Of a stretch of 23,818 nucleotides of DNA, positions 1-6,898 are shown piece by piece. Positions within the stretch are counted from its first letter, which is position 1, and each line of letters starts with the position of its first letter. Made by a program: the position numbers and the translations under genes. The stretch is from Fimadaptatus sp948467645 (lineage in GTDB: Bacteria; Bacillota; Clostridia; Christensenellales; Aristaeellaceae), in NCBI GenBank assembly GCA_948467645.1, contig CAOKFD010000042.1, forward strand, positions 1 through 23,818, written 5' to 3'. The notes beneath the pieces are model-generated. The model had not been told where the DNA came from, did not search any database, and saw only the letters and a program-made list of their open reading frames with translations.

Positions 1-310
1 CTCACCGCCGAGCTTCCATCTGAGCCGCCGAGGGGTGGCGAACATGGCGCGGGGGTATACTGCCTAAACAAGAAGCGTTCATTCGCGGAATCCCGAAACT
101 GCTAAGATTATAGCTTGCGTGAGCCGCAGACAAGGGTAACAGCAAACGCCGCTGGCTCTGGGCGGGATAGGCATCGCAAGAACGCAGGGCAGCTTCCCGT
201 ATATAGCCTATCCTAAAGCGCCTGAACTAAGTAAGCCTTGCGGGAGAACAGCCAATCGGCTTTTCTTTGGTTCTTTCTTTTCTCCTGAAAAGAAAGAACA
301 CGTAACCCCC
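1..310 (-). repeat. Structured ~425-bp dispersed element, copy 1 (cut by window start)
   Basis: This is the reverse complement of the element at 11453-11874 and 22852-23275, and parallels 19517-19941. The gene-proximal end carries a perfect 13-bp hairpin, GTTCTTTCTTTTC (270-282), loop TCCT, and its complement (287-299). Next to it is the conserved box with CCAATCGG and CTTTTCTTTGG (253-270). It lies just beyond the stop codon of the minus-strand M42 gene, so that gene's transcript would run into the hairpin. The distal end is missing because the window begins inside the element. Confidence 0.85.
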
Positions 311-315
311 CGTCC

Positions 316-1299
316 TTACTTAGCCAACTCCTTCAGAATCTTAACCGCACCCTCCACGTCAGAGATTTCGACCATTTCGACGGGGGTGTGGACGTAGCGG
401 CAAGGGATAGAGATTACGCCGGAGGGGACGCCGCCGCGGGTCAGCTGCATGGCCGCGCCGTCGGTGCCGCCGCCGGTCAGGACTTCATCCTGGTATTTTA
501 CGCCCGCGCGGTCGGCCGCGGCGCGCATATCGGCGACTACCTGCGGGTTGCAGATGAGGGAGGTGTCCATTATCTTGATGGTGGGGCCTTCGCCCAGGAC
601 TACGCTGTGCGGGAAGCCCTTGGGCGTGTCGCGCGTCGGGGTTACGTCAAGGGCTATGCCCATGTCAGGGTCAAGCGCAAACGCCGCCGCTTTCGCGCCG
701 CGCAGGCCTACCTCCTCCTGAGTGGAGAATACGCACGCCACTTCGTTGTCCGTCTGCATGTCGCGCAGCAGCTCTACCAATACCGCACAGCCCGCACGGT
801 TGTCCATCGCGGGCGAGGACATGCGCGTGCCCATGTCGATGACGCCCGGCGCATACGTCGCCGCGTCGCCGATCTGTACCTTCGAAAGCGCTTCTGCGCG
901 CGTCGCCGCGCCGATGTCGATGAACATGCGCTTCATGTCTACGTCAAAGCTGCCGCCCTCGCTCATCTGCTCAAAATAAATTACGCCCTCAACGCCGTTT
1001 TCAAATACTACCTTGCGGCCTAAAGTCACGTTGCGCGCAATGCCGCCCAGCGGATGTATGCGCAAAAAGCCGTTTTCGTCAACGCCGGTCACAATAAATC
1101 CGATCTGGTCCATGTGCGCCGCCAGCATTATGCGCTTGCCCTTGCCGTGGCGTATAGCAATCAGATTGCCCAGCGCGTCATGCCGGATCTCGTCCGCATA
1201 GTCCTTAACCATGTCCTCGATTATGCCCGCCACACGGGTCTCGCGGCCGGTCGGGCCAAAAGCCTCGCACAGCGCGCGCAGAGTATTCTTCATGTCCAT
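316..1299 (-). CDS. M42 family metallo-aminopeptidase (third gene of operon)
   Basis: This is a 327-residue cytosolic zinc/cobalt exopeptidase of the M42 (TET/glutamyl-aminopeptidase/YsdC-like) family. The metal-site motifs are visible in order: AAHMDQIG (H62, D64), SPAMDNRAG (bridging D166), TQEEVGLRG (E195, E196), ALDVT (D218) and YVHTPVEM (H304). Family members form dodecameric tetrahedral shells that trim peptides released by proteasome-like or AAA+ proteases. AAGGAG lies 9 nt upstream of the chosen ATG. It sits 25 nt after the previous M42 gene and is the last gene of a three-gene minus-strand operon. It is the most divergent of the three in the central region, so it may differ in specificity; that is inference. 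The length is typical for the family. Confidence 0.93.
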   Translation of the reverse strand: MDMKNTLRALCEAFGPTGRETRVAGIIEDMVKDYADEIRHDALGNLIAIRHGKGKRIMLAAHMDQIGFIVTGVDENGFLRIHPLGGIARNVTLGRKVVFENGVEGVIYFEQMSEGGSFDVDMKRMFIDIGAATRAEALSKVQIGDAATYAPGVIDMGTRMSSPAMDNRAGCAVLVELLRDMQTDNEVACVFSTQEEVGLRGAKAAAFALDPDMGIALDVTPTRDTPKGFPHSVVLGEGPTIKIMDTSLICNPQVVADMRAAADRAGVKYQDEVLTGGGTDGAAMQLTRGGVPSGVISIPCRYVHTPVEMVEISDVEGAVKILKELAK

Positions 1300-1324
1300 T
1301 TGCTTGCACTCCTTATAATTTTCA

Positions 1325-2347
1325 TCACAGCTGAGTGAGGTATGCCTTAACCAGGTCCGCCTGCGCCTGCATGTCTTTCAGTGACGCAACCGATACCGGC
1401 GAATGTATATTGCGGCAGGGCACCGACAATACGCACGTCGCCACCGCGCACTCGCGGCGCTGTACCGCGCCCGCATCGTTGCCGCCCGCGACAAAGCTCT
1501 TTATCTGATGGGGTATGTTCTGCTCATCACCCAACCGCAGCATGGTCTTGTATACGTCCACGCTCGCAATCGACGAGCGATCCATAAACGATACCGCAAC
1601 GCCCTTGCCCGGCTCGCATACGCGCATATGCTCCGGCACGTCGCCCAAGTCGTTTGATGTCGTGCCCTCCAGCACGACGCATACATCCGGCTTTACGCGC
1701 GAGGCCGCAATCGCCGCGCCGCGCGTGCCGACTTCCTCCTGCACGGTGAATACCGCGGTGAAGTCGCAGTCGTAAGTGCCCTCCAGCGCGCTTATCAGCG
1801 CCAGACAGCCCACGCGGTCGTCCAATGCCTTGGAGCATACGCAGTCGTCGCCGAACGCCTCCGGCTCGGTGTCGAATACCACGTAATCGCCCAGTTTGAC
1901 CAGCTTCTTAGCTTCCTCGGCAGAGGACGCGCCAATGTCTATGTGCAGGCGGTCGTGTCCCAGCACAGAATGATATTCTGCCTCAGACTGGAGGTGAATC
2001 GCCTTTGCGCCGATCACGCCCGGCACATTGTTCTTGCCGATTTTGACGCGCTTGCTGACCAGCACGCGCGGGTCGATGCCGCCCACGGTGTCGTATTCCA
2101 ACAGGCCGTCGTCGCGGAACCAGCTTACGATAAGGCCTACCTCATCCATATGGGCGCAGACCATCGCGCGCACATTCGACTTGCCGCTGCCCTTTTTATG
2201 GGCGAACAGGTTGCCCATCGTGTCCACGGTGATGTCGTCGCACAGGGGGCGGACTATCTCGGTGATAGCCGCGCGAATCTCGGATTCGTCGCCGGACACG
2301 CCGCGGCTATTCAGTAGCTTAAAGAGTCTTTCGGTATTTACTGCCAT
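1325..2347 (-). CDS. M42 family metallo-aminopeptidase (second gene of operon)
   Basis: This is a 340-residue M42 peptidase. The motifs are CAHMDEVG (first His/Asp pair), KALDDRVG (bridging Asp), VQEEVGTRG (Glu-Glu), VLEGTT and NIHSPVSV (C-terminal His). The usual ALDVT segment is VVLEGTTSN here, so the acidic metal ligand appears to be Glu instead of Asp, as in some M42 members. The reading frame is open further upstream to 2407, but I chose the ATG at 2347: the extra 20 residues lie inside the preceding gene, and a G-rich ribosome-binding site (GGGGGAA) precedes 2347. With this start the gene overlaps the upstream M42 stop codon by 10 nt, which suggests translational coupling. Confidence 0.92.
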   Translation of the reverse strand: MAVNTERLFKLLNSRGVSGDESEIRAAITEIVRPLCDDITVDTMGNLFAHKKGSGKSNVRAMVCAHMDEVGLIVSWFRDDGLLEYDTVGGIDPRVLVSKRVKIGKNNVPGVIGAKAIHLQSEAEYHSVLGHDRLHIDIGASSAEEAKKLVKLGDYVVFDTEPEAFGDDCVCSKALDDRVGCLALISALEGTYDCDFTAVFTVQEEVGTRGAAIAASRVKPDVCVVLEGTTSNDLGDVPEHMRVCEPGKGVAVSFMDRSSIASVDVYKTMLRLGDEQNIPHQIKSFVAGGNDAGAVQRRECAVATCVLSVPCRNIHSPVSVASLKDMQAQADLVKAYLTQL

Positions 2348-3387
2348 TGTATATTCCCCCAGTCGGCCAGAATTTCGCGCACGAAGCAGCTGAGCAGGCG
2401 TGCGCACTCGCGGGTGGTATCCAGCGACAGCGTTTCAACGGTTGTATGCATGTACTTGAGCGGCAGCTCTATCAGCACGGTGGGCACGCCCATACGCGAT
2501 ACCTGAGTGACCTCCGCGTCGGTGGATGTCAGGCCGCCGCACACGCATTCCTGAACCGCGATGCCGTTCTTGCGCGCGGTCTCCATTATGCGCGCGTGCA
2601 TGGCGGGGTGGATATTGGGGCCGATTGACATTACGACCTTATCCAGCGGGAAAACCTCCTGCGGCTTACAGTCGGGCATCTGGCCATGAGTCACGTCAAA
2701 GGCTATCGCCAGGTCGGGGTTCAGGCGGTAAGTCGCAGTCGTTGCGCCGCGGGAACCTACCTCCTCCTGGCCTGCGGCCACGAAGCATACCTCACCCTTC
2801 AAATCTACGTCCTTAAGCTGCTCGGCAGCCAGGCACATCGCGGCGACGCACGCGCGGTCGTCCATCGTCTTGGACGCGAGGCGGCCGCCCGCGAGCTCGG
2901 TCAGCGGGCCGTCGAGGGCCACGAGATCGCCGACGCGCACGGTTTGCTTAACGCGCTCGGCGCTCATGCCCATATCGATATACATATCCTTCATTTCGAG
3001 GTTCTTCTTGCGCTCGGCGGCGGTGAGCAGATGCGGCGGTTTAGCGCCGATTACGCCGGTAAGCTTGCCCTCTTTAGTATAAACGCGCACCTTAGACCCG
3101 GGCAGTATGCGGGGGTCAACGCCGCCCATACGGGTAAATCGCAGCGCGCCGTCATCCAAAATCTCGGTCACGATAAGTCCGATTTCGTCCAGATGCGCGG
3201 TAGCCATAATGCGCGGCCCGCCCGCCTTGCCCATATAAGCAGTGGCGTTCCCGATAGCATCGGTATCGGTCTTAAGCCCGATCTTCTCCATCTCGCGGCA
3301 GAATATGGCAGCCACGTCGCCCTCATACCCGGGCAAACCGCGCGCCTGCGTCATCTCGCCAATGAGCTTCTTAAGATCCAAATCCAT
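2338..3387 (-). CDS. M42 family metallo-aminopeptidase (first gene of operon)
   Basis: This is a 349-residue M42 peptidase and the promoter-proximal gene of the operon. The metal ligands are visible as TAHLDEIG (H65, D67), KTMDDRAC (D176), GQEEVGSRG (E208, E209), AFDVTHG (D231) and KYMHTTVE (H314). One oddity concerns the start. The strong AGGAGG is only 1 nt from the ATG at 3387, whereas the TTG two codons later (3381) sits at the ideal 7-nt spacing, so TTG may be the real initiation codon, giving 347 residues. The end overlaps the next gene by 10 nt. Three consecutive paralogues suggest a set of broad or complementary peptide-trimming specificities; that is inference. Confidence 0.93.
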   Translation of the reverse strand: MDLDLKKLIGEMTQARGLPGYEGDVAAIFCREMEKIGLKTDTDAIGNATAYMGKAGGPRIMATAHLDEIGLIVTEILDDGALRFTRMGGVDPRILPGSKVRVYTKEGKLTGVIGAKPPHLLTAAERKKNLEMKDMYIDMGMSAERVKQTVRVGDLVALDGPLTELAGGRLASKTMDDRACVAAMCLAAEQLKDVDLKGEVCFVAAGQEEVGSRGATTATYRLNPDLAIAFDVTHGQMPDCKPQEVFPLDKVVMSIGPNIHPAMHARIMETARKNGIAVQECVCGGLTSTDAEVTQVSRMGVPTVLIELPLKYMHTTVETLSLDTTRECARLLSCFVREILADWGNIQWQ

Positions 3388-3418
3388 CCCTCCTCAGTCT
3401 CCATTTCCTTGCTTATAT

Positions 3419-3424
3419 ATTATA
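3419..3424 (-). promoter_or_regulatory. Extended -10 promoter of the M42 operon
   Basis: Read on the minus strand, TGGTATAAT is a consensus -10 with the TG extension. It lies about 32 nt upstream of the first M42 start. No good -35 is visible, which is usual for extended -10 promoters. Confidence 0.6.
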
Positions 3425-3499
3425 CCACATCGGTTCGGGGTTTGAGTAGTGCGGGGGGCGTTATTTATAACGGGCGAGAGTTGGGCGATTGGAGGGGGC

Positions 3500-3805
3500 G
3501 TGTGCTTTCTTTTCAGAGAAACGAAAGGACCAAAGAAAAGCCGGTTGCCTTCGGCCTGTTCTCCCGATATGTTGCTTGAGTTCAGGCGCTTTAGGAAATT
3601 ATATATGGGAAGCAGCGATTACTTTCTTTCGCCGCCGGCTCGCTCTAAGAGTCAGCCGATAAAAAAACTTAAAACAGTAACCGCAAGTCGCCTCGCGCAT
3701 AAAGGAAACCGCGCCCCAAATGTCGAATATTATATATAACCATTCGTGAGAAAGACAAAATTGATTTTTCTTTGGTTCTTTCGCTTTTCTAAAAAGAAAG
3801 AACAC
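3500..3805. repeat. Composite element with inverted core ends (306 bp)
   Basis: The left end (3500-3560) begins GTGTGCTTTCTTTTC and runs through CCAAAGAAAAGCCGGTTG. The right end is the same core in reverse complement (about 3755-3805, hairpin 3775-3803). The two ends are thus imperfect ~60-bp terminal inverted repeats. The left half continues with the same order of boxes as the 425-bp element (CTGTTCTCCCG, CGCTTTAGG, GGGAAGC, and a hairpin with GGCTC...GAGTCAGCC near 3638-3660). It lies between the divergent promoters of the M42 operon and the PPK2 gene, so here it is not at a gene 3' end. No open reading frame inside looks real. Confidence 0.75.
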
Positions 3806-3846
3806 GTTCCCCCACGTCCCCCTAAACACTCTAATCGGAGGTCAGT

Positions 3847-5325
3847 ATGCTGAAAGATACGCAAAAGATGCCGGAAATTGATAGTAAGGAATTGAAGTCG
3901 CTGCGGGAGACGCAGAATGCCCGGCTGGCGATGCTGCAGCAGCAGTTAAGGCAGGCTAAGATACCCGTCGTCGTTATGTTTGAGGGCTGGAATGCCGCCG
4001 GTAAGGGCGTTATGATCAGCGAGCTAATTCGCTCGCTCGACCCGCGCGGGTTCAAGGTGTTTACGCTCGATTGCGATGACTCTGCCGAGGAACGCTTTCC
4101 TTATATGCATCGGTATTGGAAAACCGTGCCGCTTTACGGGAATATCGCCGTGCTCGACGGCGGATGGTACCGCGGCGTCGCCGACCCGCAGACTAAGCCC
4201 CGCGGCGGCGCGCTTAAACGGCGGTTTACGCAGATACTCGACTTTGAAAAGCAGCTCGCCGACGATGGATATGTGCTGCTTAAATTCTTCCTGCATATCG
4301 GTAAGAAGGGACAAAAGCATCGCTTCGACGATCTGGAGGAGCGCGCCGATACGCGCTGGCGCGTTACCCGCGATGACCTTAAACAAAACCGCGACTATGA
4401 TGAGTGGCTCGAATCTTACGATGAAATGCTCAAAATCACCGATAAACCCGGCGCGCGCTGGCACGTAATACGCTCCGGCGACCGTAAACAGGCCGCAAGT
4501 CAGGTCTATGCTGAGGTGATAAGCGCGCTTGAGTCCGCGCTCGCCGCTAAGCAGCAGCCCGCACAGGCCGCCTCGCCCGCCCCGCTCAGCCCCGGCGAGT
4601 TCGAGACGCTGCCCACTCCCCGCCTTAACGAAATCGACCTCAATTGCTCAGTCGATGAAAAACAGTACCGCGCGGAACTGAAGGAGCTGCAAAAGCGCCT
4701 GTCCGAACTCCACGGCGAGCTGTACCAGCGCCGCGTGCCGCTCGTACTGGGCTTCGAGGGCTGGGACGCCGCGGGCAAGGGCGGCGCGATTAAACGCCTG
4801 ACCCGCGCGCTCGACCCGCGCGGCTTCGAGGTCGTGCCTACCGCCGCGCCCACTCCCGACGAACTGCACCACCAGTACCTGTGGCGCTTCTGGCGCGATA
4901 TGCCTAAGGACGGCCATATCGCCATATTCGATCGCACATGGTACGGCCGCGTGATGGTCGAAAGAATAGAGGGCTTCGCAACCGACGAGCAGTGGCGGCG
5001 CGCCTATGCCGAAATCAACCAGTTCGAGCGCAGCCTGACCGACTGGGGCGCGATCGTGATTAAGTTCTGGCTCCAGATAGATTCCGATGAACAGCTCGCC
5101 CGCTTCACCGACCGCCAGAACACCCCCGAAAAGCAATGGAAAATCACCGACGAGGACTGGCGCAACCGCGATAAGTGGCCGCAGTACGAAACCGCCGTAA
5201 ACGAAATGCTGTGGCTGACCAACACAAAGCACGCGCCCTGGGTCATCGTCGAATCCAACGATAAGCGCTATGCCCGCCTTAAAGTGCTGAGGACTGTGAT
5301 TGAAGCCATCGAAAATCGCCTGTAA
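3847..5325 (+). CDS. pap: Polyphosphate:AMP phosphotransferase, two-domain class II PPK2
   Basis: This 492-residue protein has two fused PPK2 domains (about 15-235 and 275-490) joined by a Pro/Ala-rich linker. Class II PPK2 enzymes phosphorylate AMP to ADP with polyphosphate in the cytosol. The C-terminal domain has the full motif set: EGWDAAGKGG (Walker A, 304-313), LDPRGF, WRFWRDMP and FDRTWYGRV (361-369). The N-terminal domain keeps EGWNAAGKG (46-54) and LDPRGF, but its catalytic strip reads LDGGWYRG in place of (F/L)DRxWYGR. It is therefore probably non-catalytic or altered, as is usual for the first half of tandem PPK2s. GGAGGT (3837-3842) precedes the ATG. A convincing terminator is not visible after the stop. 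The stress-related role fits the hpf gene downstream. Confidence 0.92.
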   Translation: MLKDTQKMPEIDSKELKSLRETQNARLAMLQQQLRQAKIPVVVMFEGWNAAGKGVMISELIRSLDPRGFKVFTLDCDDSAEERFPYMHRYWKTVPLYGNIAVLDGGWYRGVADPQTKPRGGALKRRFTQILDFEKQLADDGYVLLKFFLHIGKKGQKHRFDDLEERADTRWRVTRDDLKQNRDYDEWLESYDEMLKITDKPGARWHVIRSGDRKQAASQVYAEVISALESALAAKQQPAQAASPAPLSPGEFETLPTPRLNEIDLNCSVDEKQYRAELKELQKRLSELHGELYQRRVPLVLGFEGWDAAGKGGAIKRLTRALDPRGFEVVPTAAPTPDELHHQYLWRFWRDMPKDGHIAIFDRTWYGRVMVERIEGFATDEQWRRAYAEINQFERSLTDWGAIVIKFWLQIDSDEQLARFTDRQNTPEKQWKITDEDWRNRDKWPQYETAVNEMLWLTNTKHAPWVIVESNDKRYARLKVLRTVIEAIENRL

Positions 5326-5465
5326 GCGGGACGGCCGCGACCCGCCCGGCCATAAACGTACCTGAACTTGTGAACAATTTCCGTCAAAGCAGTGAACAGG
5401 CAGGAAAAACGCCCGTCGAGGTCGAATGTAAATAACATAAGCAAAGGCGAGGAGGGGTTGCCCAA

Positions 5466-5534
5466 ATGGAAACGCCGGATTTATTAAAAGTGTCCAAGCT
5501 TACCCCGGGGACGGCGCGTCGCAGCGTGCGATGA
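5466..5534 (+). CDS. Possible 22-residue leader peptide or small protein
   Basis: A very strong ribosome-binding site (GAGGAGGGG, 5450-5458) sits 7 nt before an ATG opening a 22-codon ORF, METPDLLKVSKLTPG... ending RRSVR. No family is recognised. Its last third overlaps the first arm of a hairpin (GGCGCGTC 5513-5520 pairing with GACGCGCC 5544-5551, with GCGAT/ATCGC nested inside). It lies about 75 nt upstream of hpf. The arrangement could be a translated leader regulating hpf, or chance. Translation is supported only by the ribosome-binding site. Confidence 0.35.
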   Translation: METPDLLKVSKLTPGTARRSVR

Positions 5535-5551
5535 TCGCGTAAGGACGCGCC
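5513..5551 (+). promoter_or_regulatory. Leader hairpin upstream of hpf
   Basis: A perfect 8-bp inverted repeat (GGCGCGTC / GACGCGCC) has a nested GCGATgATCGC stem. No T-run follows, so it is not a canonical terminator. A second GC-rich stem (CCCGC/GCGGG, about 5575-5589) follows just before the hpf ribosome-binding site and could limit ribosome access. Confidence 0.4.
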
Positions 5552-5609
5552 TTGACTCAACAAAAAATGCGCGCCCGCCGCGCGCGGGCCGGGTCAGGAG
5601 ATGCAAATT

Positions 5610-6152
5610 ATGCGTATTACAATAAGCGGAAAAAACTTCAATATCAGTGAAAAGGTAGAAGAAAGACTAACCCGTAAGCTCAATAAGATGGACAGGTACT
5701 TCGGCAGCGAGGTTGAGGCGCAGGCCCGACTGTCGCTGGAAAAAAACAACCGCAACATATGCGAGGTAACGATACCGATAGAGGGCGGCATAGTCCGCGC
5801 CGAGGAATCCGCCGAGGATATGTTTAAGGCAATAGACAGGTGCCTGGAAAAACTGGAGCGCCAGATTCGCAAGTACCGCACAAAGCTGGAAAAGCGCCTG
5901 AAGGACGGCGCGTTCGCGGCCGCGCCCGAGTACTTCACCGAGACCGAGGGCGACGAGGAAATCGACGAAAAGGAGCTGGTGCGCACCAAGACGTTCCCGG
6001 TGCGCCCGATGGCGGTCGAGGACGCGATTGCGCAGATGCAGCTGCTGGGTCACAGCTTCTTCGTGTTCAAGAACCTAGACACGGACAGCGTGTGCGTGGT
6101 GTATGTGCGCCACGATGGAAATTACGGTCTGCTTCAGCCGGAATATGCTTAA
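5610..6152 (+). CDS. hpf: Ribosome hibernation promoting factor, long form
   Basis: This 180-residue protein has the two-domain layout of long HPF. The S30AE/YfiA ribosome-binding domain spans about residues 1-95 and begins MRITISGKNFNIS; the C-terminal dimerisation domain spans about 125-178 (VRTKTFPVRPMAVEDAI... LGHSFFVFKN... YVRHDGNYGLLQPE). Long HPF dimerises 70S ribosomes into inactive 100S particles in stationary phase or starvation. I chose the second ATG (5610): AGGAG (5596-5600) touches the first ATG at 5601 but is 9 nt from 5610, and the resulting N-terminus matches the family. A strong hairpin terminator follows. The gene stands alone downstream of the PPK2 gene. Confidence 0.95.
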   Translation: MRITISGKNFNISEKVEERLTRKLNKMDRYFGSEVEAQARLSLEKNNRNICEVTIPIEGGIVRAEESAEDMFKAIDRCLEKLERQIRKYRTKLEKRLKDGAFAAAPEYFTETEGDEEIDEKELVRTKTFPVRPMAVEDAIAQMQLLGHSFFVFKNLDTDSVCVVYVRHDGNYGLLQPEYA

Positions 6153-6199
6153 AAGGATTTTGTTCGCGCCATGTGGCGCGGATTATGAGTTAATGATTT

Positions 6200-6231
6200 G
6201 GCCGCCCCCGTCAGGGGGCGGCCGGGTTTGT
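6200..6231 (+). terminator. Terminator of hpf
   Basis: A perfect 10-bp GC-rich stem, GGCCGCCCCC (6200-6209), has loop GTCA and its complement (6214-6223). It is followed by GGGTTTGTATAT, a weak U-tract. It lies 48 nt beyond the hpf stop. Confidence 0.75.
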
Positions 6232-6355
6232 ATATACGAGCTTTTTCTCGATTACATTTATAGTTTTTTGTTCAGGCTAATCTATTCCTTTTCGGTGTGC
6301 ATTGCTTATGTCAACGCATTATAAAACGTTTCAATTATAGCTTTCAAACTGGAAA

Positions 6356-6385
6356 TTGACGCATACCCAAAACATATGCTATAAT
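6356..6385 (+). promoter_or_regulatory. Toxin promoter, module A
   Basis: TTGACG (6356-6361) and TATAAT (6380-6385) are separated by 18 bp. A stem-loop (GAGCC...GGCTC, 6393-6420) begins almost at the expected transcription start, so the toxin mRNA would carry a 5' terminal hairpin. Confidence 0.8.
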
Positions 6386-6441
6386 ACGACCTGAGCCTTT
6401 GAAAACACCTTTCAAGGCTCCCGATAGCAGGAAGGAATAAG

Positions 6442-6459
6442 ATGGCGCTTGGCTTTTAA
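6442..6459 (+). CDS. Five-codon upstream ORF MALGF, module A
   Basis: ATG GCG CTT GGC TTT TAA is preceded by AGGAAGG (6429-6435) at 6-nt spacing. It is identical in all four toxin modules, including the two on the other strand whose toxins differ, which suggests selection. The last base of its stop codon begins ACCTCC (6459-6464), which can pair with GGGGGT (6484-6489) in the toxin ribosome-binding site. A ribosome reading this ORF should therefore affect access to the toxin start. The coupling is inference. Confidence 0.6.
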   Translation: MALGF

Positions 6460-6495
6460 CCTCCGAGGCTCTACAAAAGCGTAGGGGGTGGTGTC

Positions 6496-6594
6496 GTGTC
6501 AGACTTTGAAATGATTTCATTGTTCTGCATGATCATCTCGATTGTGCTGGTTGCGATCGATCTCGGTCACAACATGAATAACCACAAGAAGTAA
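6496..6594 (+). CDS. Putative holin-like type I toxin, module A
   Basis: This 32-residue peptide starts at GTG, with MSDFEMISL at the N-terminus, then a single hydrophobic membrane segment (about residues 6-21, rich in Ile/Val/Leu/Met) and a polar basic tail ending NNHKK. The layout (M-S-x-F-E, one transmembrane helix, terminal lysines) matches the small holin-like toxins of Firmicutes type I systems such as TxpA/BsrG relatives. The ribosome-binding site AGGGGG lies 7 nt upstream. A convergent antisense RNA with its own consensus promoter overlaps the 3' end. It is too short for normal gene callers. The product should act at the cytoplasmic membrane if expressed. The peptide is identical to that of module B. 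Confidence 0.75.
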   Translation: MSDFEMISLFCMIISIVLVAIDLGHNMNNHKK

Positions 6595-6695
6595 AAGTAA
6601 AGCCGCCATCCATCGCAAGTGGCTGGCGGCATGTCCCATTATTCCGGTATTCTGTTCCGGAGGGGCGAAGCCGTACCAAAGCGTCATCCCTTCCT
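6590..6695 (-). ncRNA. Antisense antitoxin RNA, module A
   Basis: The inferred RNA is about 105 nt. Its promoter on the minus strand is TTGACA (complement of 6725-6730), 17 bp, TATACT (complement of 6702-6707). It ends in a hairpin (GCCGCCA 6602-6608 with TGGCGGC 6624-6630) followed on the minus strand by a T-rich tail over 6588-6601. It covers the toxin stop codon and 3' UTR, the standard geometry of TxpA/RatA-like type I antitoxins. The 5' region contains GGCTTCGCCCCTCCG, conserved in all five antisense units. Exact ends are estimated. Confidence 0.7.
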
Positions 6696-6701
6696 GCTAT
6701 T

Positions 6702-6730
6702 AGTATATCATACAGTCTCAAACATGTCAA
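6702..6730 (-). promoter_or_regulatory. Antitoxin promoter, module A
   Basis: TTGACA and TATACT with a 17-bp spacer are read on the minus strand. It is closer to consensus than the toxin promoter, as expected when antitoxin RNA must be in excess. Confidence 0.75.
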
Positions 6731-6759
6731 CTTATCAACGCTTATTATAAAACTGGAAA

Positions 6760-6788
6760 TTGACGCACCTACCAATATATGTTATAAT
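6760..6788 (+). promoter_or_regulatory. Toxin promoter, module B
   Basis: TTGACG (6760-6765), a 17-bp spacer and TATAAT (6783-6788). A 5' stem-loop formed by GAGCC...GGCTC follows at once. This is a tandem copy of module A with a period of about 403 bp. Confidence 0.8.
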
Positions 6789-6844
6789 ACGACTTGAGCC
6801 CTTGAAAACACCTTTCAAGGCTCCTAATGGCAGGAAGGAATAAG

Positions 6845-6862
6845 ATGGCGCTTGGCTTTTAA
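6845..6862 (+). CDS. Five-codon upstream ORF MALGF, module B
   Basis: Same sequence, AGGAAGG ribosome-binding site and overlap with the anti-Shine-Dalgarno segment as module A. Confidence 0.6.
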   Translation: MALGF

Positions 6863-6898
6863 CCTCCGAGGCTCTACAAAAGCGTAGGGGGTGGTGTC

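Noticed and set aside
2348..2407. 20-residue N-terminal extension of the second M42 gene
   Set aside because: It lies inside the preceding gene, has no suitable ribosome-binding site, and the family start fits the ATG at 2347.
2686..3579. Plus-strand frame opposite the first M42 gene
   Set aside because: Antisense shadow that runs on into the composite repeat; no domain recognised.
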